Shown here piece by piece: positions 25,919 through 35,501 of a stretch of DNA of 64,000 nt (its first letter is position 1; every line of letters begins with the position of its first letter). The stretch spans positions 79,537 through 143,536 of the forward strand of contig NZ_JFKB01000012.1 of assembly GCF_002115745.1 (NCBI RefSeq). The letters run 5' to 3'. Both the position numbers and the translations under genes were made by a program. This DNA is from Thalassospira alkalitolerans (GTDB lineage: Bacteria; Pseudomonadota; Alphaproteobacteria; Rhodospirillales; Thalassospiraceae). The notes beneath the pieces were generated by a model that saw only the letters and a program-made list of their open reading frames with translations, searched no databases and had not been told where the DNA came from.

Positions 25919-26860
25919 TCAGGGATGCATTGGGACCCATTGGGGATGATGGGTTGCCAGATGGCGGTCGAATGCCTGCCAGAACAGGGTGCGGAATTTG
26001 TCGCTTTCCTGAAGGATTTCATGGCGGGATTCGGGGATTTCTGTCATGTCGACGCTTGGATGATCGCCAAACAATTCCTGGGTGGCCCGGTTGCTAACGA
26101 CTTGATCGTTGCCGGAAAGGATCATCGTTATCGGCGGCAGGGCGGCACCGGAAAATTTGTTATCAGGGGTAACGCGTTCGGCCAGTTCGGCCTGTGCGCG
26201 AAAACAGGCATCAAGCCACCCGGCCGATACCCCGCCAACCACCAAATCGGGATTATTTTGCAGGCAGGTGACGTTGCGTTCATAGCGGTTGCGATCCGAT
26301 GTCAGCAGGTTGTCATCGGCAAAAGGTTGGAAGGGCGATAGCAGTTTTTGACCGGGCAGGAATTGCTTGTCAAAACCGTATCGGCAAAGCCCGGCGGATA
26401 GAAACTGAGCGGCAATGGCAATCCAGTCCGGTCCGCCAAGCCCGAAAAATGGCGCGATCATGACCGCACTGTCAAAGCGGGCCGGATTTTCAAGCAGCAT
26501 ATGCATGCCGACCAATCCACCGGTCGAATGGGTCAATAGCAATTTGCAATCGATATTGTGATGTTTGGCAACATGGGCAAGGACGTCGGTGGTGTCTTCG
26601 ATGTAATGATCAATATCGCCGATATAGCCCATTTGGGATTCAGGGACTTCGCGTGCAGAGCCGCCCTGACCCCGAAAATCAAATGTCACGCAGCCAAGTC
26701 CACGTTCGGCCAATTCGTGTGCGGTTTCGCTATAACGTTCGATGAATTCGCCGCGTCCTTGCAGGATCAGGACATGGCCGGTTGCATGTTCGGGACTGTG
26801 CAGGGCGTAGCGCAGCATCAGGCCGCTTTGTCCGGTGAATCTGTCGATGGTAAATGTCAT
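25919..26860 (-). CDS. Alpha/beta hydrolase, lysophospholipase (PldB)-like
   Basis: About 313 residues. Family signs are ILQGRGEFIERYSETAHELAERG, VTFDFRGQGGS and the nucleophile loop LTHSTGGLVGMH, with the acid and His near the C-terminus (LSGNDQVV, ESRHEI). I prefer the ATG at 26860 (MTFTIDRFTG, GAAG upstream); an ATG at 26989 overlaps the preceding gene by 26 bases and adds 43 residues of doubtful character. It likely deacylates lysophospholipids or other monoesters in the cytoplasm. It forms a probable two-gene unit with the upstream lipoprotein hydrolase. Confidence 0.85.
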   Translation of the reverse strand: MTFTIDRFTGQSGLMLRYALHSPEHATGHVLILQGRGEFIERYSETAHELAERGLGCVTFDFRGQGGSAREVPESQMGYIGDIDHYIEDTTDVLAHVAKHHNIDCKLLLTHSTGGLVGMHMLLENPARFDSAVMIAPFFGLGGPDWIAIAAQFLSAGLCRYGFDKQFLPGQKLLSPFQPFADDNLLTSDRNRYERNVTCLQNNPDLVVGGVSAGWLDACFRAQAELAERVTPDNKFSGAALPPITMILSGNDQVVSNRATQELFGDHPSVDMTEIPESRHEILQESDKFRTLFWQAFDRHLATHHPQWVPMHP

Positions 26861-26963
26861 GTCAGCAGAAACTTCATGTTCAATTCTGGTGTATCCTGCA
26901 TCAGGCTGGTCAAACAGGGGGCAAGGTTTCCATCTGGCGTTGGCGCTGATCCTGATGCCATCG

Positions 26964-28268
26964 TTAATCGGCCGTTTTTCCCGGCACATTCAGTGATACT
27001 TCGATGAAATGGGTCATTTTGTCGAGCATGCTGACAAAATCGGGATTGAAGGTCCCACGTCGTAAGCTGCCGGGGGATGCGGAACCGGCCAGGTTCAACT
27101 CGCCATAGACCACATCGCTGCTGGTTTGGCATTTGCTGTTAGGGCTTTGTTCGTCGTAATGGTCACAGCGCCGGATGATGCCGTCCATACCGTAATGCGG
27201 ATTGTCCGGGCGCATGGTAATGGCGGTATGAGCATGGTTAAGTGTGCGCCATTCAGGGGCGGCTGATGCAACGATATCAACCTTGTCACACAGCTGATGT
27301 TCGTCGATCAGGTGGTCTTCGCCTTGATACCAGATCAGGCGTTTGTTGTTGGCGCTAACCTTGTTGCAGAAGAAATCAGCGGCAACCAGTGGATTGATCG
27401 TCTGATCATCGGAACTGACAGCCATAAATACGGGGATATCAAAGGCATCCATTGTGCCATCGCGATAGGGTTCGGTCAGTAGATGAAATTCGGCTGCGGC
27501 ATTCATCGCCATGGAATCATATTTGGCGGCGTCACTATTTTCGCCCTTTCCGACCCAGGATTTCACATGCCGCACATAGGGGCTCAGCCATGCCTGTTCG
27601 CTTTTGGCGGCAAATCCGGGCGACAGTAAAACCATTGCTGTCATGCGATGATCGCGGCGGCGAGAATCAAATTCCCGCCCGATTAATGTCGCCCCGGTCG
27701 AATAACCGATTGCGATGATATGGTCGATGTCGCTTGAAAAGCCGTCCATGCCATAGCGAACGGTTTCAATCCATTCTTGATACTGGACATTTAAAAGATC
27801 GCCGGGCACCGTTCCATGCCCCGGAAGCAGCACAGCATGAAAAGTGGCGCAAGGGAATTTGGATTGCAGTGTGTCGCGAATATCGGTCATCAGGAACGGG
27901 CTGTCAGTCAGGCCATGAACCAGTAGAAAGCCAACGTCCTTGCCATGGGCCTGATCATTGCCGACGATTTCACAGGCATCTTTGTCCGGGCCAATGGCAA
28001 AGGGCGCGCGCATGGAGACAACCTGATCAAGAGTGTATTTGCCAAAGGGAGCTTTTTCACGGTCAAAGCGCGTTGCCTTTAGCGCGGTGCGAATTTGTTG
28101 GCTGGTTTTGCTGACATAGTCGTCAAATGGCTCGTTCGCAGGGGGCGGGCCGATGGCAAAGCCGGACGGTGAATGTTGCTGGTCTTCGGAAAAGCATCCT
28201 GATAATGCGAAAATCGCCGGAAAGGTGATTGCGATAAGTGTCGAACGCACAAGGTTGTTTGCGGACAT
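26964..28268 (-). CDS. Alpha/beta hydrolase-fold lipoprotein
   Basis: 434 residues. The N-terminus is a lipoprotein signal (hydrophobic ITFPAIFALSGC with the lipobox LSGC), so the mature protein is membrane-anchored in the periplasm. The body is an alpha/beta hydrolase: LVHGLTDSPF, HAVLLPGHG, the nucleophile loop AIGYSTGATL, an Asp in AVSSDDQTI and His in GEDHLID. It is longer than usual, with a C-terminal extension of about 90 residues containing several Cys (RRCDHYDE, KCQTS). The frame is open a further 500 bp upstream, but the start at 28268 gives a perfect lipoprotein signal. Ester or lipid hydrolysis in the envelope is likely. Confidence 0.87.
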   Translation of the reverse strand: MSANNLVRSTLIAITFPAIFALSGCFSEDQQHSPSGFAIGPPPANEPFDDYVSKTSQQIRTALKATRFDREKAPFGKYTLDQVVSMRAPFAIGPDKDACEIVGNDQAHGKDVGFLLVHGLTDSPFLMTDIRDTLQSKFPCATFHAVLLPGHGTVPGDLLNVQYQEWIETVRYGMDGFSSDIDHIIAIGYSTGATLIGREFDSRRRDHRMTAMVLLSPGFAAKSEQAWLSPYVRHVKSWVGKGENSDAAKYDSMAMNAAAEFHLLTEPYRDGTMDAFDIPVFMAVSSDDQTINPLVAADFFCNKVSANNKRLIWYQGEDHLIDEHQLCDKVDIVASAAPEWRTLNHAHTAITMRPDNPHYGMDGIIRRCDHYDEQSPNSKCQTSSDVVYGELNLAGSASPGSLRRGTFNPDFVSMLDKMTHFIEVSLNVPGKTAD

Positions 28269-28353
28269 GGAATGCTTCCTCTTATCGTTTCTATGCGGTG
28301 GACCGACCGATGAACCGATAAACTTTAACTCAGGCTGTATTATGACGCGACCA

Positions 28354-28384
28354 ACAAAAAAGGCAGCCCGAAACGGACTGCCTT
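28354..28384 (-). terminator. Terminator of osmC-like gene
   Basis: Eleven-base arms (28360-28370 with 28374-28384, one mismatch) followed on the minus strand by a T-rich tract (TTTTTTGTT). Confidence 0.75.
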
Positions 28385-28419
28385 GAAATCGGTACGGAAA
28401 CAGGCCGAAAGGCGGCGCG

Positions 28420-28824
28420 TTATTCCATGATTTCCCAACTATGGGTGATTTCGGCGGCCTTTGACAGCATGATCGAGGCCGAGCAATATTTTTCGGCTGA
28501 AAGTTCAACTGCCCGGGCCAATTTGGTTTCGTTGAGGTTTTCACCCCTGACCTTGAAATGCAGATGGATCTTGGTGAAAATCTTGGGATCGGTTTCTGCA
28601 CGTTCGGCTTTGACGTCGGCTTCGACATCAATGACGTTCTCGCGGCCCTTCTGAAGGATGTGGACCACATCAATCGACGAACAGCCTGCCAGCCCCAGAA
28701 GCAACATTTCCATTGGACTTGGCCCAAATCCGGCATCTTTGTTGCCATCCATGACAACCCCGTGGCCGCTGCCACTGGTGCCGGTGAAAGTCAGGTTTTC
28801 AAGCCACTTTACGCGTGCTTCCAT
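28420..28824 (-). CDS. OsmC-family protein
   Basis: 134 residues. OsmC/Ohr-type fold with GHGVVMDGNKDAGFGPSPMEMLLLGLAGCSSIDVVHIL, where the Cys of AGCSS is one of the peroxide-reducing pair; the second Cys is in the C-terminal EKYCSASIML segment. Both catalytic Cys are present. It probably reduces organic hydroperoxides. The start at 28824 (MEARVKWL) has AAGGAAA upstream, favouring it over a 12-residue longer form. Confidence 0.9.
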   Translation of the reverse strand: MEARVKWLENLTFTGTSGSGHGVVMDGNKDAGFGPSPMEMLLLGLAGCSSIDVVHILQKGRENVIDVEADVKAERAETDPKIFTKIHLHFKVRGENLNETKLARAVELSAEKYCSASIMLSKAAEITHSWEIME

Positions 28825-29019
28825 GATCAGTTTCCTTATCGTGAAAATTCCATGCTTCATCGTCTAGCCTGCTTGCCGGGTTCCTGCAAGCCACGATCAC
28901 ATGTTGGGTGAAATGGTTGAAAACGATAAGCCATGGGTGGAAAACTGTTATAGGAGTTTTTACCTAAACAGGGGATAATATACGTTATTCCAGACCGTTA
29001 TAGCCAAGGAGGTTAAGTC

Positions 29020-29361
29020 ATGACACAGGATGCAGGACGCAGCAAAAGCCGTTTTATGATGGCTATGGAACATGTTTTACGCGAAGTGAACCACGAGGTC
29101 ATAAGCCCTGCGATCCCGGATATGAGCGTTGATGCCGCGTTGCCGTTGATTATTAACGTTGCCAAACTTCGCGCTAATTATCTGAAATATGCCTTCGAGC
29201 TTAGTGCGGATCGCAAGGATAATCATCCGACAGCCGATGAACTGGCGAAGCTAAAGCATTTGCGTGAAAGTTATCAGGAAATGATGGCCGTAGCGCGGGA
29301 ACTTGAGCATTGCATCGACCGTGGTTATATCGATTTGCCCCTCTCGGGTAAAAAATCCTGA
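29020..29361 (+). CDS. Hypothetical protein, all-helical
   Basis: 113 residues that I do not recognise. It has a strong ribosome site (AAGGAGG, 29006 region) and clean coding character. The composition suggests a soluble helical protein: SRFMMAMEHVLREVN, LPLIINVAKLRANYLKYAFEL and LKHLRESYQEMMAVARELEHCI could form long amphipathic helices, perhaps a coiled coil. It stands alone between divergent osmC and the GGDEF gene; a regulatory or chaperone-like role cannot be excluded or supported. Confidence 0.65.
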   Translation: MTQDAGRSKSRFMMAMEHVLREVNHEVISPAIPDMSVDAALPLIINVAKLRANYLKYAFELSADRKDNHPTADELAKLKHLRESYQEMMAVARELEHCIDRGYIDLPLSGKKS

Positions 29362-29504
29362 TTGATTATCTTGGACAGCAATAGTAGCCTTGCCATATAC
29401 TTACGTATGAGTTAAGAGCCTAGTAACGGGCCCTTTGCGAGGTCTGATTTAAGAACTAGATCCGATGGTTGTGGGGCATTTTTGAAAACACGGGAAAGGG
29501 AGTG

Positions 29505-29519
29505 CGCCGCAAAGCGGCG
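29505..29519 (+). promoter_or_regulatory. Hairpin between ribosome binding site and start codon of the GGDEF gene
   Basis: CGCCGC-AAA-GCGGCG, six perfect G-C pairs. It sits between GGGAAAGGG (29492-29500) and the GTG start at 29519, its last base being the first base of the start codon. Confidence 0.55.
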
Positions 29520-31207
29520 TGGTGCGTGTATTGTCAATTGCTCCAGACATCGTCGCTACAGCAGCGCTGGCGCGCGATGCCATTATATTTATCGGTTCGT
29601 CCGACCTTAAGGTCGCGCATGCCAACCCGGTGGCCACCAAGTTATTTGGGACGGCCAAAGCGGCGTTGCGTGACGGCACAGAAATCAAACAGTTTTTGGC
29701 ATTATTGGCAAAGAATGCCAAATTTGAATCTGGCGATGGTGTTGGTGCCGTTCGCGAGACGCTTTCTTTGGTTTCAGGCAAGACCAAAAAAGCCGATCTG
29801 CCCGATTTCCAGATGAATGACAAAAAGATCATTTGGCGCAAAGCCGAAGGCCCCGAAGGTCTGATCGCGCTTATTCTGCGTGAACCCGGAAAGGCCGAAG
29901 AGCTTGCCAAGGCATTGGCCGATCACAAGATTTTTATTCAGCATTTGATCGATGTATTGCCGATCCCGGTTTATCTGAGAAATTTGGATGGCGTGATCAA
30001 CCGCTGTAACGATGCCTTTGCGGAATTACTGGAACAAAAGCCCAAAAAGGTTATCGGCAGTAAACTTGCCGATGTTGCCCCTGCGCCGTTGGCTAGCAAG
30101 GTCGCGGAATACGAGGCGTCGCTTTTGAAAACCGAGGGCTATGTCCGTCATGAAATTGAATTCGAGATGGATGGCGTGGGTAAGGTGGCATTGTTTGCGG
30201 CTTCCAGCCTTAAGGGGCCAAGCGGGGCGATTGCCGGAACAATCGGGTCGTTGATTGATGTGACCTCGCTTAAGGTGGCGCAGGCCGAAGTGGCCGCCGC
30301 AGAAGAACGTTTGACTGGACTTTTGGAAAAGGCCCCAATCGGGGTTGGTATTTCCACCCGCAATGGCGGCGAGTTCCAGTTTTTTAACAAGATGTTTTCG
30401 AACCTTCTGGCGCTTGATGACGCCAAGGAAGAGGACGCCAAACCGACTGATACGGTTCTTTTGTCGAAACGTTACCGCGAAAAAAGCCTTCAGGACATGG
30501 ATATGCTGGGGGAATTGCAGGATGTTGAATTGCGATTTAGGCGTGCTGATTCGTCCGAAGCGCGGTGGCTTAAGACATCAATTGAGCCGCTGAAATTTGA
30601 AGGCGAGGAATCCGTTCTTTGGTGGTTAAGTGACATTACCAGACAAAAGCTTGCCGAACGTGAATTGCAGAACAAGGCGAATAATGACGAGCTGACCGGG
30701 CTTGCCAATCGGGCGCGCTATATGCAGAAGCTTACCCAGTGCGAAACGGTGTTGCGCGGGACAGGAACGCCGGCATCGATCCTTATGCTTGATCTGGACG
30801 GGTTCAAGGCGGTGAACGATACATTGGGGCATGCGGCAGGGGACTGGGTTCTGGTCGAGACGGCCAAGCGTCTTAAACGTATTGGGCGCCGCGCCGAGGA
30901 AGCCGCCCGTTTGGGCGGCGACGAATTCACCCTGTTCTTTATCAACAAGGGCGGGGAAAAAGAAATCGCTGCACTTGCCGATGACTTAATCGCAGAAATT
31001 TCCAAACCCTTTGTCTGGGAAGGCAAGGAGTGCGATATCGGTGCGTCAATCGGCTTTACGGTTTTTGACGGTGGCTATTGCGACATGAACGAACAATTGC
31101 GCCGGGCCGACAAGGCGATGCAAGAAGCCAAATCTGCAGGCAAGGGACGATCATGTCTTTATCAGCCGGAAATGGAGCCGGACCTTCATCGCGACGAGGC
31201 AGGGTAA
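29519..31207 (+). CDS. PAS-domain diguanylate cyclase (GGDEF)
   Basis: 562 residues, cytoplasmic. No membrane segment is visible. There are two or three PAS-like sensor modules in the first 390 residues (one contains LIDVLPIPVYLRNLDGVINRCNDAFAELLEQ, another LLEKAPIGVGIS), then a GGDEF domain: DELTGLANRARYMQKL, LMLDLDGFKAVNDTLGHAAGD and the intact catalytic loop RLGGDEF (residues 464-470). The inhibitory site at 457-460 reads RRAE, so the usual RxxD Asp is Glu. No EAL domain. Likely makes cyclic di-GMP in response to an unknown PAS ligand. Start is GTG; no in-frame ATG exists between the preceding stop and here. Confidence 0.9.
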   Translation: MVRVLSIAPDIVATAALARDAIIFIGSSDLKVAHANPVATKLFGTAKAALRDGTEIKQFLALLAKNAKFESGDGVGAVRETLSLVSGKTKKADLPDFQMNDKKIIWRKAEGPEGLIALILREPGKAEELAKALADHKIFIQHLIDVLPIPVYLRNLDGVINRCNDAFAELLEQKPKKVIGSKLADVAPAPLASKVAEYEASLLKTEGYVRHEIEFEMDGVGKVALFAASSLKGPSGAIAGTIGSLIDVTSLKVAQAEVAAAEERLTGLLEKAPIGVGISTRNGGEFQFFNKMFSNLLALDDAKEEDAKPTDTVLLSKRYREKSLQDMDMLGELQDVELRFRRADSSEARWLKTSIEPLKFEGEESVLWWLSDITRQKLAERELQNKANNDELTGLANRARYMQKLTQCETVLRGTGTPASILMLDLDGFKAVNDTLGHAAGDWVLVETAKRLKRIGRRAEEAARLGGDEFTLFFINKGGEKEIAALADDLIAEISKPFVWEGKECDIGASIGFTVFDGGYCDMNEQLRRADKAMQEAKSAGKGRSCLYQPEMEPDLHRDEAG

Positions 31208-31218
31208 TTACCCTGCCT
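31197..31218. terminator. Perfect 22-bp palindrome containing both convergent stop codons
   Basis: The 11 bases AGGCAGGGTAA are followed directly by their reverse complement. The TAA of the GGDEF gene and the stop of the sulfotransferase gene lie back to back at the centre, with no intergenic base. A stem from this element would serve both mRNAs, but there is no T tract. Confidence 0.6.
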
Positions 31219-33049
31219 GTTCATTCGTGGTAATCCCCAATGATTCCATAAGGGGGCCAAGGTGCGCGGCATAGGGACGCCAGGCACCGATGCTGCTGCG
31301 ATAGATCGGCTGGCGGACCTGTAAGGCACTATGGGTACGGATTTGCCGTTCTGTTTTGTGAAATTCCAGACATCCGTCATGCCATGGCAAACCGGAAAAA
31401 TTGATCAGACGCCGTGATTGTCCGTCAAGATCATTAACGATGTCCTCGTAATTGACTTCGATAAAGCGATGCGCGGGCAGCACATTGCGCCAATGGTCCA
31501 TGAATTTCAGATAGGTGCTATAGAAGGCGCCCAGTTCGTGTTGGTCGTAACTGAAATTTTGCGAACGTCCGAAACGCCGATTATAGCAGGAAAAGCACGT
31601 ATCCATCGGATCACGGCGGCAATGGATAATACGTGAATTGGGATGCATCAGGGCAATCAGACCAGCGCGGACAAAGTTGCCGGGCATTTTATCAACGATG
31701 CGCCTAAAATCATTGGGGTCGGTTTCCGATGTATTGATTTTTGTAATTCGGTCGCGCACTTTCTTGCGATAGACATCACCAAGCAATTTGATCATGGCAT
31801 CATCAAATTTGAGTACCGCATCACGTGAACGGCCCTGTTTGACATGAAATTCAACCATGTTGTCTTGATGATAGCCCAAGACATCAAGTTCGCCGGCGCC
31901 AAACACAGATGGGTGCGAAGACAGGATTTGTTCGACAAGTGTCGTACCGGATCTCGGCATGCCGATGACAAAGATGTGGGATGGTTGATCGGGGCTGTCA
32001 TGCGGTGGTTCAAGGTCCTTGAACCGGCTGGCCGGGAAGGCGGCCCGGGTTACGTTAAACACGGTTTCGATTGATTGTGGGGAATATGAAAGGCTCTGGC
32101 GTTTAATGTGATTTGCCGCAGCAAGGTTTTTCATAGCCGGATCGATTTCACCGGCATCCATATGGGCCTTGGCAAGACTGAACAGCAGCAGTTCCTTTTG
32201 ACCCGAGGGCAAGAGGGAAAGCCGGTTGGATGCGGCCAGATCGATCATGGTTTTGCGCGATGGATGGTCAGCCGCAACTTTGCCCATCAGGGTCAGACAA
32301 TACCAGGCGCGGATATGGCCAGGCAGGCGGGCCAGAATGTCTTCAAAAATTGCGCGCGCGCCCTTAAGGTTGCCGAGTTCTCTTAGGCATTCGCCCTGAC
32401 TGATGCGGGTATCAATAAGGCCATCTGTATGGCCCGCGTCATGGGCGCGCTTTTCGGCGACCTGGAAATGGTAAATGGCTGCGTTGATATTATCCTGCGC
32501 CAGATAAGCTGCCCCCATCGCGTTCCATGCCAGCCATTCGTTTGGCGTTAAGGCGATGGTGCGTTTAAGCACCGGTATGGCCTGGTGGGCGGTATGTCCG
32601 CGTGCCAGCAGAATGCCCATCTGAAGCAATAATTTGGGATCAAGTGGCCAGCGGACCAATCCTTGCTGCAAAACGGCTTTGGCCTGTGATTCATATCCAC
32701 AGGCATTTAAAATTGCAGCCAGATCGATGAAATAGATACTTTGTGATTGCGGACTATTGCACGCTTTTTCAAGGGTATGTATGGCATCGGATGATTGCCC
32801 GTCTTGATGATCCATCAGGGCGTGGATATGAAGGGCGTCGGGTAGGTCCGGATACTGTTTTTGAAGTCGGGAACACAGTTTGCGCGCTTTGCGTTGCTGA
32901 CCATTTGACCACTGGTCGCGAATTTCGGCGATCATTTTCATAGCGTTCGATTGATTGGTTGATCCGGCGGCACCCGCATTCATGTGCGGAGCTGGAATCA
33001 CCAGGGCAGGTTTGCCGAGCGTATTGTGTTGTGCTTCCTTGGTCGGCAT
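31208..33049 (-). CDS. TPR-repeat sulfotransferase
   Basis: 613 residues, same layout as the protein at 20901-22733: N-terminal TPR repeats (DQWSNGQQRKARKLCSRLQK, then about seven more units to residue 300) and a C-terminal sulfotransferase with FVIGMPRSGTTLVEQILSSHPSVFGAGEL, MPGNFVRAGLIALMHPNSRIIHCRRDPMDTCFS and FIEVNYEDIVNDLD. PAPS-binding residues are intact. The start at 33049 (MPTKEAQH) is chosen, because the longer frame would run through the glnA terminator hairpin. Acceptor unknown. Confidence 0.9.
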   Translation of the reverse strand: MPTKEAQHNTLGKPALVIPAPHMNAGAAGSTNQSNAMKMIAEIRDQWSNGQQRKARKLCSRLQKQYPDLPDALHIHALMDHQDGQSSDAIHTLEKACNSPQSQSIYFIDLAAILNACGYESQAKAVLQQGLVRWPLDPKLLLQMGILLARGHTAHQAIPVLKRTIALTPNEWLAWNAMGAAYLAQDNINAAIYHFQVAEKRAHDAGHTDGLIDTRISQGECLRELGNLKGARAIFEDILARLPGHIRAWYCLTLMGKVAADHPSRKTMIDLAASNRLSLLPSGQKELLLFSLAKAHMDAGEIDPAMKNLAAANHIKRQSLSYSPQSIETVFNVTRAAFPASRFKDLEPPHDSPDQPSHIFVIGMPRSGTTLVEQILSSHPSVFGAGELDVLGYHQDNMVEFHVKQGRSRDAVLKFDDAMIKLLGDVYRKKVRDRITKINTSETDPNDFRRIVDKMPGNFVRAGLIALMHPNSRIIHCRRDPMDTCFSCYNRRFGRSQNFSYDQHELGAFYSTYLKFMDHWRNVLPAHRFIEVNYEDIVNDLDGQSRRLINFSGLPWHDGCLEFHKTERQIRTHSALQVRQPIYRSSIGAWRPYAAHLGPLMESLGITTNEQAG

Positions 33050-33131
33050 CCGACTTTTGTCTCCGGGGTTTGTAAATGTGCCTTGTATAGGCACGTTTTG
33101 AACCGGAAAAACTGGCGGGAAAAACCAAAAC

Positions 33132-33160
33132 AAAAACGCCCGGCACATGGCCGGGCGTTT
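33132..33160 (-). terminator. glnA terminator
   Basis: Perfect eleven-pair stem (33134-33144 with 33150-33160), five-base loop, T-rich tract on the minus strand (TTTTTGTTTT). It ends the glnB-glnA unit. Confidence 0.85.
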
Positions 33161-33192
33161 CGTGTTCGATGAAGTCCTTTCGAATGAAAGGA

Positions 33193-34602
33193 TTAACCGC
33201 TGTAATACATGTCGAATTCGACCGGGTGCGGTGACTGTTCGAAGCGAATGACTTCTTCCATTTTCAGCGCGATGTAAGCGTCGATCAGGTCGTCGGTCAT
33301 GACGTCGCCTTTCTTCAGGAAGTCACGGTCAGCGCTCAGGCTGTCGAGTGCTTCATGAAGCGAGCGGCAAACGGTCGGAACTTCTTTGAGTTCTTCCGGC
33401 GGAAGATCATAGAGGTTCTTGTCCATTGCTTCACCCGGATGGATCTTGTTCTCGATGCCGTCAAGGCCAGCCATCAGCATGGCAGAGAATGCCAGATACG
33501 GGTTGGCAAGGGCATCGGGGAAGCGGATCTCTACGCGCTTGCCTTTAGGCGAAGCAGTGTAAGGGATACGGCAAGATGCAGAACGGTTACGGGCAGAGTA
33601 TGCCAGCAGAACCGGTGCTTCAAAGCCCGGGACCAGACGTTTGTAGGAGTTGGTCGTCGGGTTGGTGAAAGCATTCAATGCTTTGGCGTGCTTGATGATA
33701 CCGCCGATATAGTAAAGTGCGGTGTCTGACAGGTCGGCATAGCCATTACCAGCAAACAGCGGCTTGCCTTCGTTCCAGATTGACTGGTGAACATGCATGC
33801 CCGAACCATTGTCACCCCAAACCGGTTTCGGCATGAAGGTGGCGGTTTTGCCGTACTGGTGTGCAACCATGTGGATGCAATATTTGTAGGTCTGAACCGC
33901 GTCGGCATGTTCGATCAGGGTGCCAAAAGCGATACCCAGTTCGTGCTGTGACGGTGCAACTTCATGGTGATGCTTTTCGCAACGCACGCCCATTTCGTTG
34001 ATGTAGTTGACCATTTCGGCACGGATGTCGTTGGCTGAGTCAACCGGCTGTACCGGGAAATAGCCGCCCTTTGGCCCCGGACGGTGGCCGCGGTTGCCGC
34101 CTTCGAATTCGGTGCCGGTGTTGTACGGACCTTCTTCGGAGTCAAGCTGATAACCCATGCCTTCGCCAGCAGTGGTCCAGCGAACGTCGTCAAACATGAA
34201 GAATTCCGGCTCGGCGCCGAAATAGGCGGTGTCACCGATACCAGCCGATTTCATGTAAGCCAGTGCGCGTTTCGCAGTCGAACGCGGGCAACGCTCGTAA
34301 CCCTGGCCGGTGGCCGGTTCGATAACGTCGCAAACGATGATCAGGGTCGGCTGTGCGGTGAACGGGTCAACAACAGCGGTCGACGTATCCGGCATCAAAA
34401 TCATGTCGGATTCGTTGATTTCTTTCCAGCCGGCGATCGACGAACCGTCGAACATGATGCCGTCAACAAATACGTCTTCGTCGATCGTGCAGATATCCTG
34501 CGCGGTGTGCTGCCATTTACCTTTGGAATCGGTAAAGCGCAGATCGACAAACTGGATGCCTTTTTCTTTAATAAGCTGAAGTACAGAAGCAGCGTCAGAC
34601 AT
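33193..34602 (-). CDS. glnA: Glutamine synthetase type I
   Basis: 469 residues, the usual GSI length. It condenses ammonia with glutamate using ATP. Signature segments are [17 protein letters not shown], the metal-site [26 protein letters not shown], the ATP-binding [16 protein letters not shown] and NRSASCRIP. The adenylylation loop NLYDLPPEE has the target Tyr at residue 398, so the enzyme is probably controlled by GlnE. It lies 64 bp after glnB in the same direction, as in Azospirillum and Rhodospirillum, and ends at a strong terminator. Confidence 0.98.
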   Translation of the reverse strand: MSDAASVLQLIKEKGIQFVDLRFTDSKGKWQHTAQDICTIDEDVFVDGIMFDGSSIAGWKEINESDMILMPDTSTAVVDPFTAQPTLIIVCDVIEPATGQGYERCPRSTAKRALAYMKSAGIGDTAYFGAEPEFFMFDDVRWTTAGEGMGYQLDSEEGPYNTGTEFEGGNRGHRPGPKGGYFPVQPVDSANDIRAEMVNYINEMGVRCEKHHHEVAPSQHELGIAFGTLIEHADAVQTYKYCIHMVAHQYGKTATFMPKPVWGDNGSGMHVHQSIWNEGKPLFAGNGYADLSDTALYYIGGIIKHAKALNAFTNPTTNSYKRLVPGFEAPVLLAYSARNRSASCRIPYTASPKGKRVEIRFPDALANPYLAFSAMLMAGLDGIENKIHPGEAMDKNLYDLPPEELKEVPTVCRSLHEALDSLSADRDFLKKGDVMTDDLIDAYIALKMEEVIRFEQSPHPVEFDMYYSG

Positions 34603-34666
34603 GATGCAACCCTTTAAAACTCAAAATTAGTGACCGTACGATGTTCAATGTCAGGCAAGTGACCGA

Positions 34667-35122
<456 letters not shown>

Positions 35123-35337
35123 CTACACGAAAACCCAGCAAAACCCATGAAACTTTTGATATTTTCTTGGCTGTCGGTGGTCGACTTTTAGGCAGTGTGA
35201 TCAAAAAATATGCAAATTCCCTGTGCGCGGTGGTGGCAATCCGGTTCCGAGTGATCCGTGCTTGCCTAACTACCATGTGTCATGCGACAGAAAATACACG
35301 ATATCAGGGCAGGATGATGAAGAATGCATTCTGGTCA

Positions 35338-35363
35338 CAGGAATTATTCGGGAATAATTCCTG
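35338..35363. promoter_or_regulatory. Perfect hairpin / inverted repeat, function unknown
   Basis: CAGGAATTATT-CGGG-AATAATTCCTG: 11-bp perfect arms and a four-base loop, with no T tract. Either an operator for a dimeric regulator in the divergent region or a structured small-RNA/leader element. Confidence 0.5.
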
Positions 35364-35501
35364 AAATGTGATTTGCGACGGGCAGAGCATCAAGGGAAGC
35401 GAGATTGTATCCTTGTTACCCGGTCGTTGCAGTCTTTGCGCCACCAGACATAATATAAAGCCGGTTTCCACCGACCGGCACGAGACAGGGAAGGACGCCT
35501 C

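Noticed and set aside
27734..28114. 126-codon plus-strand frame antisense to the lipoprotein hydrolase gene
   Set aside because: Explained by the opposite-strand coding region, which has a lipoprotein signal and hydrolase motifs.
35420..35479. Possible attenuator or riboswitch ahead of the aminotransferase gene: CCGGTCG (35420) can pair with CGACCGG (35472), which also pairs with GCCGGT (35460)
   Set aside because: A sigma70-like promoter lies between the arms (TTGCAG 35427, TAATAT 35451), so the first arm would probably not be transcribed; it fits no riboswitch I know.
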